Shown: piece after piece, positions 11,566-22,690 of the stretch
How positions within the stretch are numbered: position 1 is the stretch's first letter
Layout: every line of letters begins with the position of its first letter
Assembly: GCF_030272615.1 (NCBI RefSeq)
Contig: NC_081409.1
Coordinates: forward strand, 879,005,220-879,069,219
Direction: 5' to 3'
Source: Cryptomeria japonica
Taxonomy: Eukaryota; Streptophyta; Pinopsida; Cupressales; Cupressaceae
Length of the DNA: 64,000 nt
Program-made: the position numbers and the translations under genes
The notes under the pieces: generated by a model
What the model was told of the DNA's origin: nothing
Seen by the model: the letters and a program-made list of their open reading frames with translations, nothing else
Database searches by the model: none

Positions 11566-12869
11566 CTAGTGAAGAACATCAGGGAACGTATCCACCCACA
11601 CAGTCCAACCTTGTGGGCCTTCCATCCAAACTATATTCTTCCTCTCCTGGATCTGGGCCAGCATAAAGGTCTCCTCCTTCCTGGAAATTTGGTTCCGCTT
11701 TATCACTTGGTTAAGTCTCCAACAAGTGCTTTCAAATATTCTCAAATCATCCAGAGACCTACACCATTGGTAACCATACTTGGGCTCATACAAAAAGAAG
11801 GTGGCTTGACCATCTTTGAGAAATTTCCTCAGCTTTTCCTTCTCCATTATCATGTTGGTTTGAATCTACAAGAAAATTTTGATAAATGTGAGTTTATGAA
11901 AACACTCAGTAAGATCTCTTGGCTTACCTTGATATTTTTCCTCATTCCTACATTTCCAGATCTGCCAAAGAATGTTAGAGGAAAGAATATTCCAAAAAAC
12001 ATTAGCATCTTTACAAATACCATTAATGTAACCAGTAACAATCTAAAGAATATTGACATTAATAGGATAAACAATGCCAAAAAGTCTCCATATTTCTTTA
12101 GCAAAAAGAAAATCAAATAAAATGTGTCTACCTATATCAGGCAATTTGCAAATATTACAAATATCAGAAGACTGATTATCTCTTTAATCGGAAGTCTGTC
12201 GAGCAAAACCAACCACTTAAAACATTGAATCTTGGGCTCAACAGGGCTTTTCCAAATATAATTCAGCAGCTTATTCCAAGTTTTACCATCAAAAGAACAA
12301 TACCAAACATTGTTAATATGCATAAGGATATCTTTATTATGATCAATAATTCTGTAAATATACTTAGCTTTTAGCTTGTCTAAAACTATACCATCTGGCC
12401 ACTTGCACTTCAGGTGTCTATGAGAGTCCACCTAGCAAGTGGCAGGGATATCTTTAGAAGCATATAAAATCAAATTATAAGTCTTCTTTTGAGTATCAGG
12501 TAAATTAAATTTGCATTTAAGATCATCCCAAGGAATAAGCTTATCATGCTCAAAAATATCAACAAATTGAGTGATACCAGATCTAGCCCAAGGCTTAGCA
12601 GAGCAACCCTGGTAGAGGGCTAGAGGTTTATCATTTATGCTCAAGTTCCACCAAATGGACCTTTCACCATGGAGATAATTATCATTATAGAACTCCTTAT
12701 TGGTAATAAAAACTGGGACATGCTCCCAGGCATGCCAAATGGATTTGAAGATGACAAAACCTTGAACAACCACTGGAAAATTACCAACAATAAGGTCTCC
12801 GAGAGGGAGGTTCTTCCAAGAACAAGCTTTCTTGGGAAACCCTCTCTCAATATTATGTCTAATAAGCAC
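11566..12869 (-). pseudogene. LINE ORF2 C-terminal part
   Basis: Post-RT region of ORF2, in pieces: 12432-12869 (KSIWHAWEHVP, RSIWWNLSINDKPLALYQGC), 12132-12431 (IWKSPVEPKIQCFKWLV, zinc-finger start CNIC) and 11566-11853 after a frameshift at about 12117-12132. The pieces align one-for-one with the intact minus-strand frame at 20543-22503, for instance RSIWWNL with QGCSAK, and WMEGP with GWT near the end. Stops lie at about 12870 and at 12429-12431 within the frame. Confidence 0.85.
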
Positions 12870-12872
12870 TTT

Positions 12873-14783
12873 CTAGGGACTGTCACCCTCTAGAGAGTGA
12901 AAAATCCACTTGGTGGCAAGAGCAATGCCTTGAAGCTTAAGATCTTTAAGCCCTAGCCCTCCCAAGGTCTTATCCGTATGACACCATTTCCAATTAACAC
13001 TATGAAATTTCCTATTACCTTTGCCATCAAACCAGAGAAACATTCTAATAACCTTTTGAATTTCAAGAATTTGATAATTGCTAAACATCCATGCTGATGA
13101 ATAATAAATATTATACAAAGATAACAGCTTTTGGCAAACTTGAATTCTCCCAGCAAGAGACAAAGATCTGTTATGCCATTTATTGAGTTTATTCATAATC
13201 TTAGCCTTAACCCAATCCCACATGTCCTTAAGAGAAGGATCAACCGAGTAGGGTATACCGAGATACCTAACAATCTTATTAGGACCTCCCCATTGATAAT
13301 TATATTGAGATAACCAATCCGGAGGTTGATCATCCCACCCCAAACAAATAGACTTAGCTTGAGAAATACGAGCACCAAAAATGGTGCAAAACATGTTCAG
13401 CTTAGTTTGTAGATTCAAGAAATTGCTATCAGAGATCTCAAAGAAAAGAGCAATATCATCAGCAAATTGGCTATTTATAAGCTCGTCATTGTTAGGAAGG
13501 TAAACCCCTCTAACTTTAGGGGATAGAGTGCTATCCCTAAGGATATAATACAAAGCTTTAGCAGAAATGACAAAAAGAGCAGGAGCCAACGGGCATCCTT
13601 GCCTGATGGAATGCCCAAGGGGGAAAGGTTTAGAAAGAAAACCATTAACTTCAACTTGCGCAAAAGCATCGCTGAGGAGAATTTGAACAACATTGCAGAA
13701 ATAGGGAGGAAAGCCAAAAGATTGGAGCATCATAATGATAAAATTCCACTCGACCCTATCATAAGCTTTTTCGAAGTCAAGAAGCAGAAGAGCCACATTT
13801 TGATGAGAGCATTTAGCCCAATCCATGGCTTCCCAGGTAGTAATAAGATTCTCTAATATATACCTGCCTTTAATGAAGCCCATTTGAGTAGCACTAACAA
13901 TTTTAGGGAGAATGTGCACCAACCTAATAGCAAGAATTTTAGCCAAAATTTTATAAGACACATTAAGGAGGGTAATAGGCCTCCAATTCCTAATAAGAGT
14001 CTTATCTCCATCCTTAGGAAGAAACTTAATAATACCCCTATAAATCTCAGAACTGAGAGTACCAACCCTCATGGCTTCATTATAAATATCCAAAAGGTCT
14101 TTACTAATCCAACTAATATTAGCTTTGTAGAACTCGACAGAAAAGCCATCAGGCCCAAGGGCCTTATCGTCCTTAAGGGACTTTATAGCCCCAATAATCT
14201 CATCAACAAAAATTGGCTTAGAAAGGGAAAGAGAATTAGCCGAATCCAATTTATTAGGTATAAGAGCCTTGCATTGCATTCTAACAGCTTCAGCTTCCTT
14301 AGTATCTTCAGAAGAAAACAGGTTACTATAATAATCAGCAAAAGCCAAGGTAATACACATAGGATCAGAAATCTCCTGATTGTTAAAAACCAATCTATCT
14401 ATGGACTCTTTAATTTGCTTTTGTTTAAGAATATTAAAAAAGAATTTAGATCCTCTATCCCCATGCTGGAGCCAATTAGCTCTAGAATGAACTTTAGCTC
14501 CTTGAATTTTAACATACTAATGCCTACTCAGAGCGTCCTTAGCAGCAAGGACCCTGCTCAAAAGCTTCGGGTTAGAAGAGTCAGACTGAACCTCAAGCTC
14601 AGCTTGCTGAAGATCAGAATTTAAGCGTTTTTCAGTGAACCTAAAGTCTTTGGCAAACTTCTGACCTATAGTCTGAAGGAAAGATTTCCAAGACATAAGG
14701 TTAGCCTTCCATATATTAATCGGGGAGGAGTCCTTGAGATTAATATGATTAAAATTGCTGATAATTTGAATAGCACACAACAC
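12873..14783 (-). pseudogene. LINE ORF2 reverse transcriptase
   Basis: A 506-residue open stretch (12873-14393) plus a preceding piece (14517-14783), all in the frame of the endonuclease upstream. Motifs in order: DKALGPDGFSVEFYK, NWRPITLLNVSYKI, QMGFIKGRYILEN, LLLDFEKAYDRVEW, GHSIRQGCPLAPALF, FADDIALFFE, and RYLGIPYSVDP followed by SLAGRIQVCQKLL. The catalytic box is intact FADD; the two Asp codons are at 13458-13460 and 13455-13457. A stop near 14514 separates the pieces. This copy keeps the catalytic Asp pair that both other LINEs in the window have lost. Confidence 0.93.
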
Positions 14784-14792
14784 ATCCTCATC

Positions 14793-15593
14793 CTAAAGAA
14801 GCTTGGCGTTCAAAATGAACTTATTACAAGTAGGCCTTTGTTTACTAGGAACATAATGGAAGCTAATACGAGTGAAAATGGGATGATGATCAGATAAAGT
14901 GGTAGTAGTAACCAAAACAACATTACCATTTTGATCAAGGAGAAATGAGTAGTCTTTATTACCATAAAAATGATCTAGCCTGGAATATATCCTATCAGAG
15001 CCTTGCTGGAAATTGCACCAAGTGTGCCAAATTCGAGGATTGCAATCTTTATTGTTGGCAAGAGGATCAAAAAGATTCTTAGAAGATATAAATTTAGACC
15101 AGTGCATATTTTCACTGTCTTTCCATCTAAAGGGATTTCCCCCAACTTTATCAGTTTGAGACTCTACCATGTTAAAATCTCCTCCAAAAAACCAAGGAAT
15201 ATCAGGAAGGGTGATAAGCCAATCCCACAGAGCGATTCTCTCTTTAGGATCATTAGGAGCATAAATAGAATAGAATCCCATGTGGGTATTATTAATGTTC
15301 ATAGTAAACCAAATAGCCCTTTGATAGGGAGAAACACCGTGATTAGTAATGAGAGGTCCCCATTTAGGGTTAACAAGAATAACAATACCTCCCTTACCTC
15401 TGCTATGGTTAGAGCAAAAATTAATAGCATCATTCCAAATATAATTAAGATTGGTTTCGAGAGTGAAACCAGTAGATTTGATTTCTTGCATCATAAAAAT
15501 ATCAACAAAATTAAAAGAATTTAACACATGTTTAACCACAAATTTTCTATCAGGAGACTCAAGTCCCCTAATATTCCAAGATAAACAATTCAT
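14793..15593 (-). pseudogene. LINE ORF2 endonuclease domain, nearly complete
   Basis: EEP/APE-like endonuclease. I place the start at the ATG at 15591-15593 (MNCLSWNIRGLESP) rather than the upstream in-frame ATG at 15620, because the family starts at the WNxRG strand and because this ATG overlaps the ORF1 stop. Visible motifs: WNIRG, MMQEIKS (catalytic Glu), GKGGIVILVNP, GFYSIYAPND, WFFGGDFNMVES (Asp/Asn), SRLDHFYG and TTTLSDHHPIFTRI (SDHHP). All catalytic positions look present. A stop at about 14790 separates it from RT. Confidence 0.92.
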
Positions 15594-15756
15594 TGAGAAC
15601 CAAAAATAGGAGTACTGCACGCATTATTCGCAGAGATAGTGAGGCTATTGGAAATCTCACCATTCTTCTTAGTCACAGGTTTGTTTTTGGAACCAGGAGG
15701 CCTCCCACACCTCTTAAAAGCGGGGTCCTCAGGTTTAGGATCCTCATCAAAATCTG
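15590..15756 (-). pseudogene. LINE ORF1 C-terminal remnant
   Basis: Read on the minus strand from the truncation point: KSSDFDEDPKPEDPAFK, then RCGRPPGSKNK (AT-hook-like GRPPGSK), ending at a TGA at 15590-15592. Plant L1 ORF1 proteins often end in such a basic GRP-containing tail. The TGA overlaps the ORF2 ATG as ATGA, which suggests stop-and-restart translation of ORF2. Confidence 0.75.
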
Positions 15757-15768
15757 AGGACTTGATTT
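15757..15768. repeat. Target-site duplication, right copy
   Basis: aggacttgattt, identical to 11400-11411. It marks the 5' (truncated) junction of the minus-strand LINE. Confidence 0.9.
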
Positions 15769-16090
15769 AGTTTAAATTAAATTAAATATAAATATTTATA
15801 TTAAAAAATAAACATAATTATTATATGTATTCATATAATTATATTTTATAATTTTTTTTTCAATAACTCTACTTTTTAATACTGTTTAAAAATCATAAAA
15901 TTTTAAATCATTTTAATATATACAAAATAATTTAATAACTTTAATCTTAAATTTAAATATTTTTCATTAAGTTATTCAAAAATTATTTATTTTTACTTTT
16001 ATAATTATTAATACTTATTTTATTAAAACCAATTATAATTAATATTACGTAAATATAAAAATAATATAATATTACATTACAAATTAATAA
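15769..16090. other. AT-rich spacer
   Basis: AT-rich, no gene. The last 75 bases (about 16015-16090) resemble 19485-19560 in direct orientation, including tattttattaaaa and ttaatatta followed by taaatataa. Confidence 0.6.
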
Positions 16091-16195
16091 CTAGCAATCA
16101 CACCTTATAGTGCAATAGGTACGCCGATAAGGTGTGAAATGTTAATTACGGAAAATTTTGGTTTAGTTTTTGCATACATTTGTACAATACATGAG
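16091..16195 (-). repeat. Inverted terminus A (CTAG end with hairpin)
   Basis: The sequence starts ctagcaatcacacc and matches the reverse complement of 19380-19484 over about 105 bp (ctagcaat, gtgcaat, gaaaattttggt, tttttg, atatttgt-like blocks). A perfect 11-bp inverted repeat, tcacaccttat (16098-16108) and ataaggtgtga (16127-16137), sits next to the CTAG end. Confidence 0.6.
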
Positions 16196-16374
16196 GTCAA
16201 TTGGTTGGTCATTTGGAAAATGATGTTTGTGCAAGAAATTTCTTAATCCATAGAAGTGATAGCTTCAAATAAATTATGCATCCACTTACATGACCCAAAC
16301 ACAGCTAATACAAAAGCTCTAAATCAAGAAGATAATGAGGATCCATGAGCAATAGACTCATGTTATGTTTGCAA

Positions 16375-17055
16375 TAGGGAGACATGGAGAGAAAGCGAAA
16401 AGGGGGATGGAAAGAGAGAAATATAGAGGGGGAAAGAGAGAGGTGTAAGAAAATAGAGAGAGAGAAGCATAGAGATGGAGAGAAGGGGGTGGAAAGAAGG
16501 AGAAATTTAATGAGATAGAGATAAAAGGAGAAATTGAAGAAATATTGAGAGATAGAAATTGAGGAAAAGATATAGATATAGAGGTCTAGAGAGAGGAAGA
16601 GGGAGATAAAGAGAGACATGTCTTAAAATAGTGGGGGAGAGAGGAAGATAGAGGTAGAGATGAGTATAGAATGAGAGAATAAGAGAGACAATTAGATACA
16701 CAAATAGTGAGAGGTAGAGGGAGAGATAAACATAGAGAGAAATAAGGAGATAGAGAATAAAATATGGAGAGGAAGAGATAGAGAGATATAGGGGAAGAGG
16801 GAGAGGAAGATAGATATATAGATGGTGAGGTAAAGTGATATAGAGATAGAGATATGCTATGGAGAGGGAGATTGAACTAGGAGTGATAAAGAGATAGGAA
16901 AATAAAGAGAGGTAGTTATAAAGGTAGTGAGAGAGAGAGAGAGGGGGGGGTATAGATAGGGGTGATATAGAGAGATGTAAATGGATGGGGAGACAGATAA
17001 AGAGATAGGGAGATATAGGTAGTGAAATATATGGAGAGAGAGAGAGAGAGATTGT
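16375..17055. repeat. GA-rich purine tract
   Basis: About 680 bases of almost pure purine on + with gaga, gagg and gata words and runs of (GA)n at 16929-16942 and 17034-17050. The complement is CT-rich. Long open frames of Leu/Ser/Tyr here come only from base composition. Confidence 0.9.
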
Positions 17056-17056
17056 A

Positions 17057-17390
17057 AATATTATCATCATCAAAATAATCAAGATTAACACTACATTAAA
17101 GCCAAAGTAAATCCAATTAAATTCAATCAATTTTAATGTATATTTTTTTGTCAATTACTCAGTTTCTTTCTTAATTAATCAATCTCAGTTCATATTAATT
17201 TAAAATTTAAATATATTATTGGACACAGATTTTGGTCAACATCAAAATAAGAAAAATTGACATTACACTGAAGTCAAAGTAAATTCAATCAAATTTTAAT
17301 ATATATTTTTTCAATTACTCGATTTCGTTCTTAATTAATCAATCTTAGTTAATATTAATTTAAAAATTCAATTGTTAAACTATAGACATG
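17057..17390. repeat. Tandem duplication, about 165 bp
   Basis: Two diverged copies, about 17065-17220 and 17235-17385, share blocks such as caaagtaaat, caattactc, cttaattaatcaatct and atattaatttaaaa in the same order. No coding content. Confidence 0.75.
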
Positions 17391-18185
17391 AATGGTATGT
17401 TTTCTTCCCTAATTTAATATTCATCTAAAATCCCATTTTATTCACATGTATGACAAATTTCCACTAGAATAATGATCATGCAAGATGAGACACTTGCAAA
17501 TCTTGGACAACGTTACACGAAGCATTTTGTACTGCGAATTTAGATATCAAATGTCGCACTATTTTTTTTTAATGGATTTTGACATAGTTCATCTTAATTA
17601 AGTAGAATAAGAAGGGAGAGTAGTCTATTTCAAAAAAAATTGCTGACTTGGTTCATTTAATAATTAAATAAAATAGTGAGGAGAGATGAAAGAGGGGATT
17701 AGGCAATCAAAAGAACTTCTCTTCTCATGTTGGTGTCCACCACTTTAAAGGTGTGACCTTTGTCAAGTGAAAAATCATTGATGAATATTGCTACATAGTT
17801 TAAAATTAAGATTGTATTTTACAATTTTAAAATTCATCAAATTCTATAATTTTGATTTGTTATGTTTTATTTATTATTTTATGAACATAATATTATAGAT
17901 GATATTATTAGTAAATTTAAAAAAAAACTATAAGTAAATATAATATAATATTTTAATTTATAATATTTGTTATGAAAGTATATACTAATTCAAAATACTT
18001 TTAAAGATAAGATTATAAATTTTTTTTATTTATTTTAGAATATTTTAAATATTATCTCAATTATATTTAATTTCAATATAGAGAATGATTTTTAATTTAA
18101 TACTAAAATTAAGATTTTCTGCTTGTATGTAAGTATTATATGTTTACCATTAAAGATAATATTATATTTTGTTTTGTTTTGTTTT
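17391..18185. other. AT-rich spacer
   Basis: No gene seen. It contains scattered A/T homopolymers and ends in a short tandem (ttttg)n at 18168-18190. Confidence 0.6.
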
Positions 18186-18189
18186 GTTA

Positions 18190-18512
18190 TGTTTGCAATA
18201 GGTGGAGAGGGAGATAGGTATATAAAAATAGGTAGACCTTGGAAGGGAGAGGAGAGAAAATTAGAGAGGTATAAAAGAAGGGAGTGATAAAGAGAGAGGG
18301 AGAAAGGGATAAAAAAGGATAAAGAGAGGGAGATATAAGGACAGAAAGAAGAGATAGAGAAATAAATATAACTTGGAAAATATTAGGGGTGAAAGAGAGA
18401 GAGGGGAGATGGAGACATAAAAAGATAAAGATACGAGAAGTGATATATAGAGAGAGGTAGAAGGAAATATAGAGAGAGTGGGAATGCTGGAGTGAATAAA
18501 AGTGAGATAGAG

Positions 18513-18587
<75 letters not shown>

Positions 18588-18805
18588 AGATAGAGATAGT
18601 GAGGGAGAAACAAGGAGCATGTGTGAAAGTTTAAGGCATATTGAGATATCTATATGGGTAGGAGTAACAAGGAGTGTGTGAGTGAGAAAGAGAGATAGAG
18701 AAATAGGGGATAGAGAAGTAAAGATATATAGAAAGAGAGAGTGGCACACATAAAGAGGGAGAGATAAGGAGATAGGAATAGAAAGAGGGAGTAATAGAGA
18801 TAGGC

Positions 18806-18840
<35 letters not shown>
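18190..18840. repeat. GA-rich tract with (AT)n and (AG)n microsatellites
   Basis: A second purine-rich block in the same orientation as 16375-17055, with an (AT)n run at about 18516-18550 followed directly by (AG)n to 18583, and another (AG)n at 18809-18840. No gene. Confidence 0.9.
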
Positions 18841-18844
<4 letters not shown>

Positions 18845-19377
18845 TCATATCATGAATGATGTATTATGCAGTTAGTTAGGGTATTTTCTCACATTATTTA
18901 AATTGGATCTTCGGATATTATATTGTGTCTAATAACTTATCTATAAATTTGTCATTAATAATACATATTTTTTAAAAAGATAAGTATTTTTATGTACAAC
19001 TCTATTTCTATGTGTGATTAAATTAAAAAAATTTAATCAAATCGCCAAAAAAATTCTAAATTATAATAAATTGTAAGTTTTAAAATTCATAAAATAGTTA
19101 TTATCTAACACAATTAAATTAAATTAAATTTAAAAATAAATCAACAATGAATAATTATAATTATAGAATAAGTTAAAACTAAAATCTAGATTTAAAAGCA
19201 ACTTTCTATTCTATTTTATTACTTTTTGGTTGCAAATCATTTTATATTAGAATTTTTAAATGATTAATAAATTAAATTGAATTAAATATTTATTAGAGAA
19301 ATACATGCTAATCTAAAACTAGGGTTTTTGTCCTTTTACCATATTTTAAATATTAGATAATTAATATGTTTTAATGT
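18841..19377. other. AT-rich spacer
   Basis: No gene or clear repeat seen. Confidence 0.6.
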
Positions 19378-19379
19378 CA

Positions 19380-19484
19380 ATTTAGAAACTACACAAATAT
19401 ATCCAAAAAATAGACCAAAATTTCCTCAATCCACTTTCCACACCTCTTTAGCATACCCATTGCACATCAAAGTGCAATTGCTAG
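19380..19484 (+). repeat. Inverted terminus B (CTAG end with hairpin)
   Basis: Reverse-complement partner of 16091-16195. It ends ...attgctag with the next base T. A hairpin ttgcac-atcaaa-gtgcaa (19460-19477) lies 3 bases before CTAG. Position and layout recall a Helitron 3' end, but the matching inverted end would also suit a TIR element. Confidence 0.6.
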
Positions 19485-20154
19485 TTTATATTATTTTATT
19501 AAAATGTGAGTTGTAGTTAATATTATATAAATATAATTATTCTATTATAATTTTAAATTAACAATGATTCACAATCATAATGATTAAAAATTAAAATAAA
19601 TATTTTTATTACAATTTAAAATTATAATAATTAAAAATTAGAACAAATATTTTTATTACAATACAATGACGACTATGTGGCACTTTTTTATTATTAAATT
19701 TAATTATACATGAATTTAAATCTTACAAATATTAAAATTTTATTAAAAAATAATTTCAAAGATGAAAAAAATTAAAATAATTAAAAAATATATTTGAGTA
19801 AATAAATAAAATAAAAATATATGAAAAATAATGATAGAATTTTAATTTTTTTTATGGATTTAGTGAATATATTAAAATTTATTAATAAATTGATATGATA
19901 AAGATAATATACAATAATTCACATAATTTTATATTTTAAAATTCTAAAATATTCTAAATTCAAATTCGAAAAAATCTAAATAAAAAATAAAGGCTAAACT
20001 ATTATAGTAAATGATGTGGAAAAAAACAAATTAAGATAATGTTTTGAATTGAAAAAAAAAAAACTATTAAAGATAAGGTCAATCTTCATAAAATATATAT
20101 TAAAATAAATTATATTTTTAAAAATATTTTAATTTATTATTGTTTCTTTAATTA

Positions 20155-20214
<60 letters not shown>

Positions 20215-20356
20215 ATTGTTATGGTTCCATCTAAAATATATATTTATAATACAAAATTTGTTTAGTATGTTTAGAAGAAATAATAAATTATATATATATA
20301 TTTTATTTTTTTAATATATAATATCAACTATCAAAATTTAGGTTGATCTATTTACA
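19485..20356. other. AT-rich spacer with (TA)n microsatellite
   Basis: AT-rich. Contains a roughly 47-bp imperfect duplication at about 19575-19665 (gattaaaaattaaaataaat type) and a long (TA)n run at 20168-20212. No gene. Confidence 0.7.
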
Positions 20357-22503
20357 TTTTTTTTAATATTAATTATAGATTAGTCAAAAAAGGTAAGAAC
20401 CAGTACGAAGAGTTCACAAGAAGACACCAACTCCGGAGGCAAGCCTCACACGGAGAGAGAGTCACAACAAAAAAGGACCGAGTATAAAAAAAAAATTACA
20501 TACGGAAACACAATTTACATAGGATCGGTAAACTGTAAGGAATTAATGAGGTAAATCCTCAAACTGCTCAACCCAAGCAGTCCATCCAAGAGGCCCTTCC
20601 ATCCAAGCGATGCTTTTGTTGGCTTGTATCTGAGCAATCATTTTTATCTGATCATCAGTCGCATTTTTATTTTTGGTAATCTCCTTGTGCAGTTTTTTCA
20701 CTGTTTTGTTGAAGAGTGCCATGTTGTTCATGTGTCTATGGTAGTCGTACCCGTCCTTCATTTCAAACACGAACATTGTTGAGTGTCCCATTTTGAGGAA
20801 TCTGCTAAGTTTTTCTCTTTCGAACATCATTGTGATATAAACCTGCGAAGAAATTTTAAGAAGTGTGAGTTTTAAGTACAACTCAATAAGAGATCTATGC
20901 ACACCTTGAAATCTTTCTTCGTTTCTACATTTCCAAAGCTGCCAAAGAATGTTAGAGGAGATAATGAACCATAACATATTAGCATCATTTTTAAGACCAT
21001 GTATATATCCAGTAGCAATTTCAAATACATCAATGTATTTAGTGTAAGTAATTCCACATAAGGCCCAAATCTTTTTTGCAAATTTACATTCAAGGAATAT
21101 GTGTCTAATAGATTCAGGTTTATTACAAATATAACAGAGATCATTAGACATCAAGTACCTATTTATGGGGAGTCTGTTATTCATCAGAAGCCATTTAAAA
21201 CATCTGATCTTGGGATCAATAGGAGATTTCCAGATTCTATTAAAGATTTTACTCCAATCCATCATCTCCAGATCAGTATACCACAAGTTATTCACATGTT
21301 TTATAATATCAGGGTTATAATTCAAGTAGTTATATATATTTTTAGCTTTGACTTTATAAAGTAAGGTACCATCAGTGCACTTGCTATTGCTGTATCTGTG
21401 TGAGTCAATGAAACATCTGGAAGGGATATTCGAGCAAGCTCTAGTTAACATGCAGTAAGTTTTTTTATGAGCTGTCGGAAGATTGTACTTATTTTTTAAC
21501 TCTTCCCAATTGACTAGGCAGTCATTTTCAAATAAATCAATGAATGTGGAAATTCCTGCTTCATTCCAGAATTTAGCCGAGCAGCCTTGAGTCAGGGCAA
21601 GAGGCTTTCCTTGATGGTACAGATTCCACCATATGGATCTCTCACCATGAAGAAGGCTGTCTGTGTGGAAGGAGTTATCAGAGATACAGTGTCTCGAGGA
21701 CTCCCAAGCTTTCCATATGGTTTTAAAGACAGCAGAACCATGAACAAATGTTGGTAATTTTCTAAATAAAATATCAGCAAATGGTAATTTTTCCCAAGAT
21801 TTAGCTTTTTTTGGGTATCCCCTCAAAATGTTGTTTCTGACAAGCACTTTCCAGGGAACATCACCTTCCACACAGTGAGAGACCCATTTGGTGGCAAGTG
21901 CAATACCCTGGAGCCTGAGGTCTTTCAGTCCAAGACCTCCATATTTTTTATCAGTGCAGCACCATTCCCATTTAACCGCGTGATGCTTTTTGTTTCCTTT
22001 ACCGTCAGACCAAAGGAAGTTCCTTATGGTCTTCTGGATTTCCAATATTTGGTAGTTGTTAAACATCCAAGCTGAAGCGTAATATATGTTGTATGAAGAT
22101 AGTATTTTTTGACATACTTGAAGTCTTCCAGCAAGAGACAATGAACGGTTGTACCAGTTATTAAGTTTTTTGGTAATTTTGGTCTTAACCCAAATCCACA
22201 TATCCTTAATAGAAGGATCAACAGCAAAAGGGATACCCAGATATTTGACAATATAGTTGGGGCCCCCCCATTGGTATCCATATTTCAATAGCCAACTCAG
22301 AGGTTGCTCATTCCAGCCAAGACAAATGCATTTGGCTTGCAAGAGCCTAGCACCTGAAATCTTGCAGAAAATTTCCAGCTTTTTGGTAAGATAACTAAAG
22401 TTATTATCATCCATTTTGACAAATAAACTAGTATCGTTAGCGAATTGGCAGATGTTCAATTCTTCATTGTTAGGTAATGTGATGCCTTTGACAGCCGGGG
22501 ATA
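20357..22503 (-). mobile_element. LINE, 5'-truncated inside the reverse transcriptase
   Basis: Minus-strand L1-type element of the same family as 11412-15756: shared 3' UTR words (the complement of gcaagcctcacac / gcaaagcctcacacc and a common block near the tail), then poly(A) read as T at 20357-20364. The 5' junction at about 22500-22503 cuts the RT just upstream of the catalytic box. I found no convincing target-site duplication. Confidence 0.9.
20543..22503 (-). pseudogene. LINE ORF2 fragment, open over about 650 codons
   Basis: Open without a stop from the truncation to the natural end. It starts SPAVKGITLPNNEEL, then FANDTSLFVK (catalytic box, first Asp replaced by Asn at 22436-22438), VKYLGIPFAVDP, SLAGRLQVCQKIL, WKVLVRNNILRG, RSIWWNLYHQGKPL, IWKSPIDPKIRCFKWL, a zinc module CYICNKPESIRHIFLEC, ILWQLWKCRNEERF and WMEGPLGWTAWVEQF at the C-terminus. 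It lacks endonuclease and most RT, so it is dead despite the open frame. The lack of stops suggests it is the youngest of the three LINEs. Confidence 0.93.
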
Positions 22504-22690
22504 TAAAAATAAAGACTTAAAATATTAAATGTAATCTATTTATAGAATACAAATTTAAAATATTAAATATAAGCTATCTACATTTATAAAATAAATATTT
22601 AAAATATTAAGCATAATCTATTAGCATTTATAAAATAAAATAAAAATTACAACAGTAAACCTAATCTATCTACATTTATTTAAAATTTAC
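22504..22690. repeat. Short AT-rich tandem repeat, about 45-50 bp x 4
   Basis: Units contain aaaatattaa, then a taatctat or taagctat word, then acatttataaaataaa. Divergent, non-coding. Confidence 0.7.

Larger units (their letters stand above)
11412..15756 (-). mobile_element. LINE, 5'-truncated in ORF1, with 12-bp TSD
   Basis: A minus-strand L1-type element of 4345 bp. Order on its own strand: end of ORF1, ORF2 endonuclease, reverse transcriptase, zinc finger region, 3' UTR and a short poly(A) at 11412-11417. The perfect 12-bp direct repeat shows target-primed insertion, with the 5' end truncated inside ORF1. Its C-terminal motif (WMEGPQGWTVWV) matches the LINE at 20357-22503 (WMEGPLGWTAWV), so the two belong to one family that lacks RNase H. 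Confidence 0.95.

Noticed and set aside
14003-15524. Plus-strand frames of up to 246 codons across the minus-strand LINE
   Set aside because: They are antisense shadows of the endonuclease and RT frames.
16305-17154. Long minus-strand open frames rich in Leu, Ser, Tyr
   Set aside because: They are translations of CT-rich simple repeat; no start context, no domain.
18261-18848. 195-codon minus-strand open frame
   Set aside because: Same cause: (CT)n and (AT)n microsatellites translated as Ser-Leu and Tyr-Ile runs.
16091-19484. Calling the interval a Helitron
   Set aside because: Only 3'-end-like features are seen, in two opposed copies; no TC 5' start, no Rep/helicase frame.
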